From Caldisericum exile (GTDB taxonomy: Bacteria; Caldisericota; Caldisericia; Caldisericales; Caldisericaceae), in NCBI GenBank assembly GCA_020722505.1, contig DYKR01000002.1, positions 1-64,000 on the forward strand: a stretch of 64,000 nucleotides of DNA, in the 5' to 3' direction. A program made the position numbers and the translations under genes. Under the pieces are notes generated by a model. That model was not told the DNA's origin and searched no databases. It worked only from the letters and a program-made list of their open reading frames with translations. Of the stretch, positions 63,893 to 64,000 are shown one piece after another. Numbering within the stretch: the first letter of the stretch is position 1; every line of letters begins with the position of its first letter.

Positions 63893-64000
63893 TTTTTTGT
63901 TATAATTATAATGCAACATTACAAAAATTGTAAAATATATTTTTTTGTTATAAAAAGCACTATTCTAAAAATTTTTTTATGTTAAAATATATAAAAGATG

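Noticed and set aside
63900-64000. Divergent plus-strand promoter or gene at the right edge
   Set aside because: TATAAT at 63901 has no matching -35 box, and no coding sequence is visible before the window ends.

Overview
This 64 kb window is AT-rich and every gene I can support lies on the minus strand, so transcription runs from high to low coordinates. The gene set suggests an anaerobic, thermophilic, deep-branching bacterium with a peptidoglycan wall. It has an archaeal/vacuolar-type (V/A) ATPase operon, a formate dehydrogenase locus with NADH-type diaphorase modules, an archaeal-style EndoQ nuclease, S-layer homology domains and a complete dcw wall/division cluster. A Caldisericum-like or Dictyoglomus-like lineage would fit. 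That placement is inference; no 16S rRNA is present.

Layout in the direction of transcription. (1) 63.84-53.59 kb: an ArsR-type regulator, NuoE1, an orphan HATPase domain protein, an HndB-like protein, NuoF1, NuoE2, NuoF2, a NuoG-like formate dehydrogenase catalytic subunit, a FocA channel, MobA and FdhD. This looks like one operon for formate oxidation or CO2 reduction, with molybdenum-cofactor maturation and formate transport. (2) 53.57-36.61 kb: rsmH-ftsL-ftsI-murE-murF-mraY-murD-ftsW-murG-murC-murB-ddl-ftsQ-ftsA-ftsZ and an HlyD-like protein. (3) 36.57-29.35 kb: an ECF sigma factor, a likely anti-sigma factor, then an SLH-anchored oligopeptide-binding protein with OppB, OppC, OppD and OppF. 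(4) 29.13-27.67 kb: tRNA(CAT), a coiled-coil zinc-ribbon protein, RNase P RNA and two tRNA-Pro genes. (5) 27.65-13.14 kb: an Orn/Lys/Arg decarboxylase, V-ATPase subunits H-I-K-E-C-F-A-B-D, a Nudix hydrolase, an LpxL-like acyltransferase, a GT2 glycosyltransferase, EndoQ, MoaA and MoaC. (6) 13.08 kb to the left edge: rpoB, an EF-G paralogue, rpoC, rpsL, rpsG, fusA and the first codons of tuf.

How the parts connect: MoaA and MoaC (region 5) and MobA and FdhD (region 1) all serve the molybdenum cofactor needed by the formate dehydrogenase. The diaphorase proteins pass electrons between formate and pyridine nucleotides, and the V-type ATPase couples ATP to an ion gradient. Seven candidate promoters can be read, all with 16-bp spacers. 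Two of them place the start codon at the predicted transcription start, which implies leaderless mRNAs for rsmH and the ArsR-type regulator. Only two clear intrinsic terminators are visible, both in the Opp operon.

The most unusual points are: two NuoE/NuoF pairs in one formate dehydrogenase operon; loss of all cluster or catalytic cysteines from three proteins of that locus (the HndB-like protein, the N-terminal domain of NuoF2, and FdhD); an EF-G paralogue lacking the catalytic His, inserted between rpoB and rpoC; a large repeat-built insertion in RpoB; tRNA genes placed directly upstream of protein genes; and an SLH-fused peptide-binding protein behind an ECF sigma factor.

No stretch over 300 bases is unexplained. 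The longest gene-poor pieces are 29082-29348 (a promoter, a terminator and otherwise nothing recognisable) and 63843-64000 (a promoter, a palindrome and AT-rich sequence).
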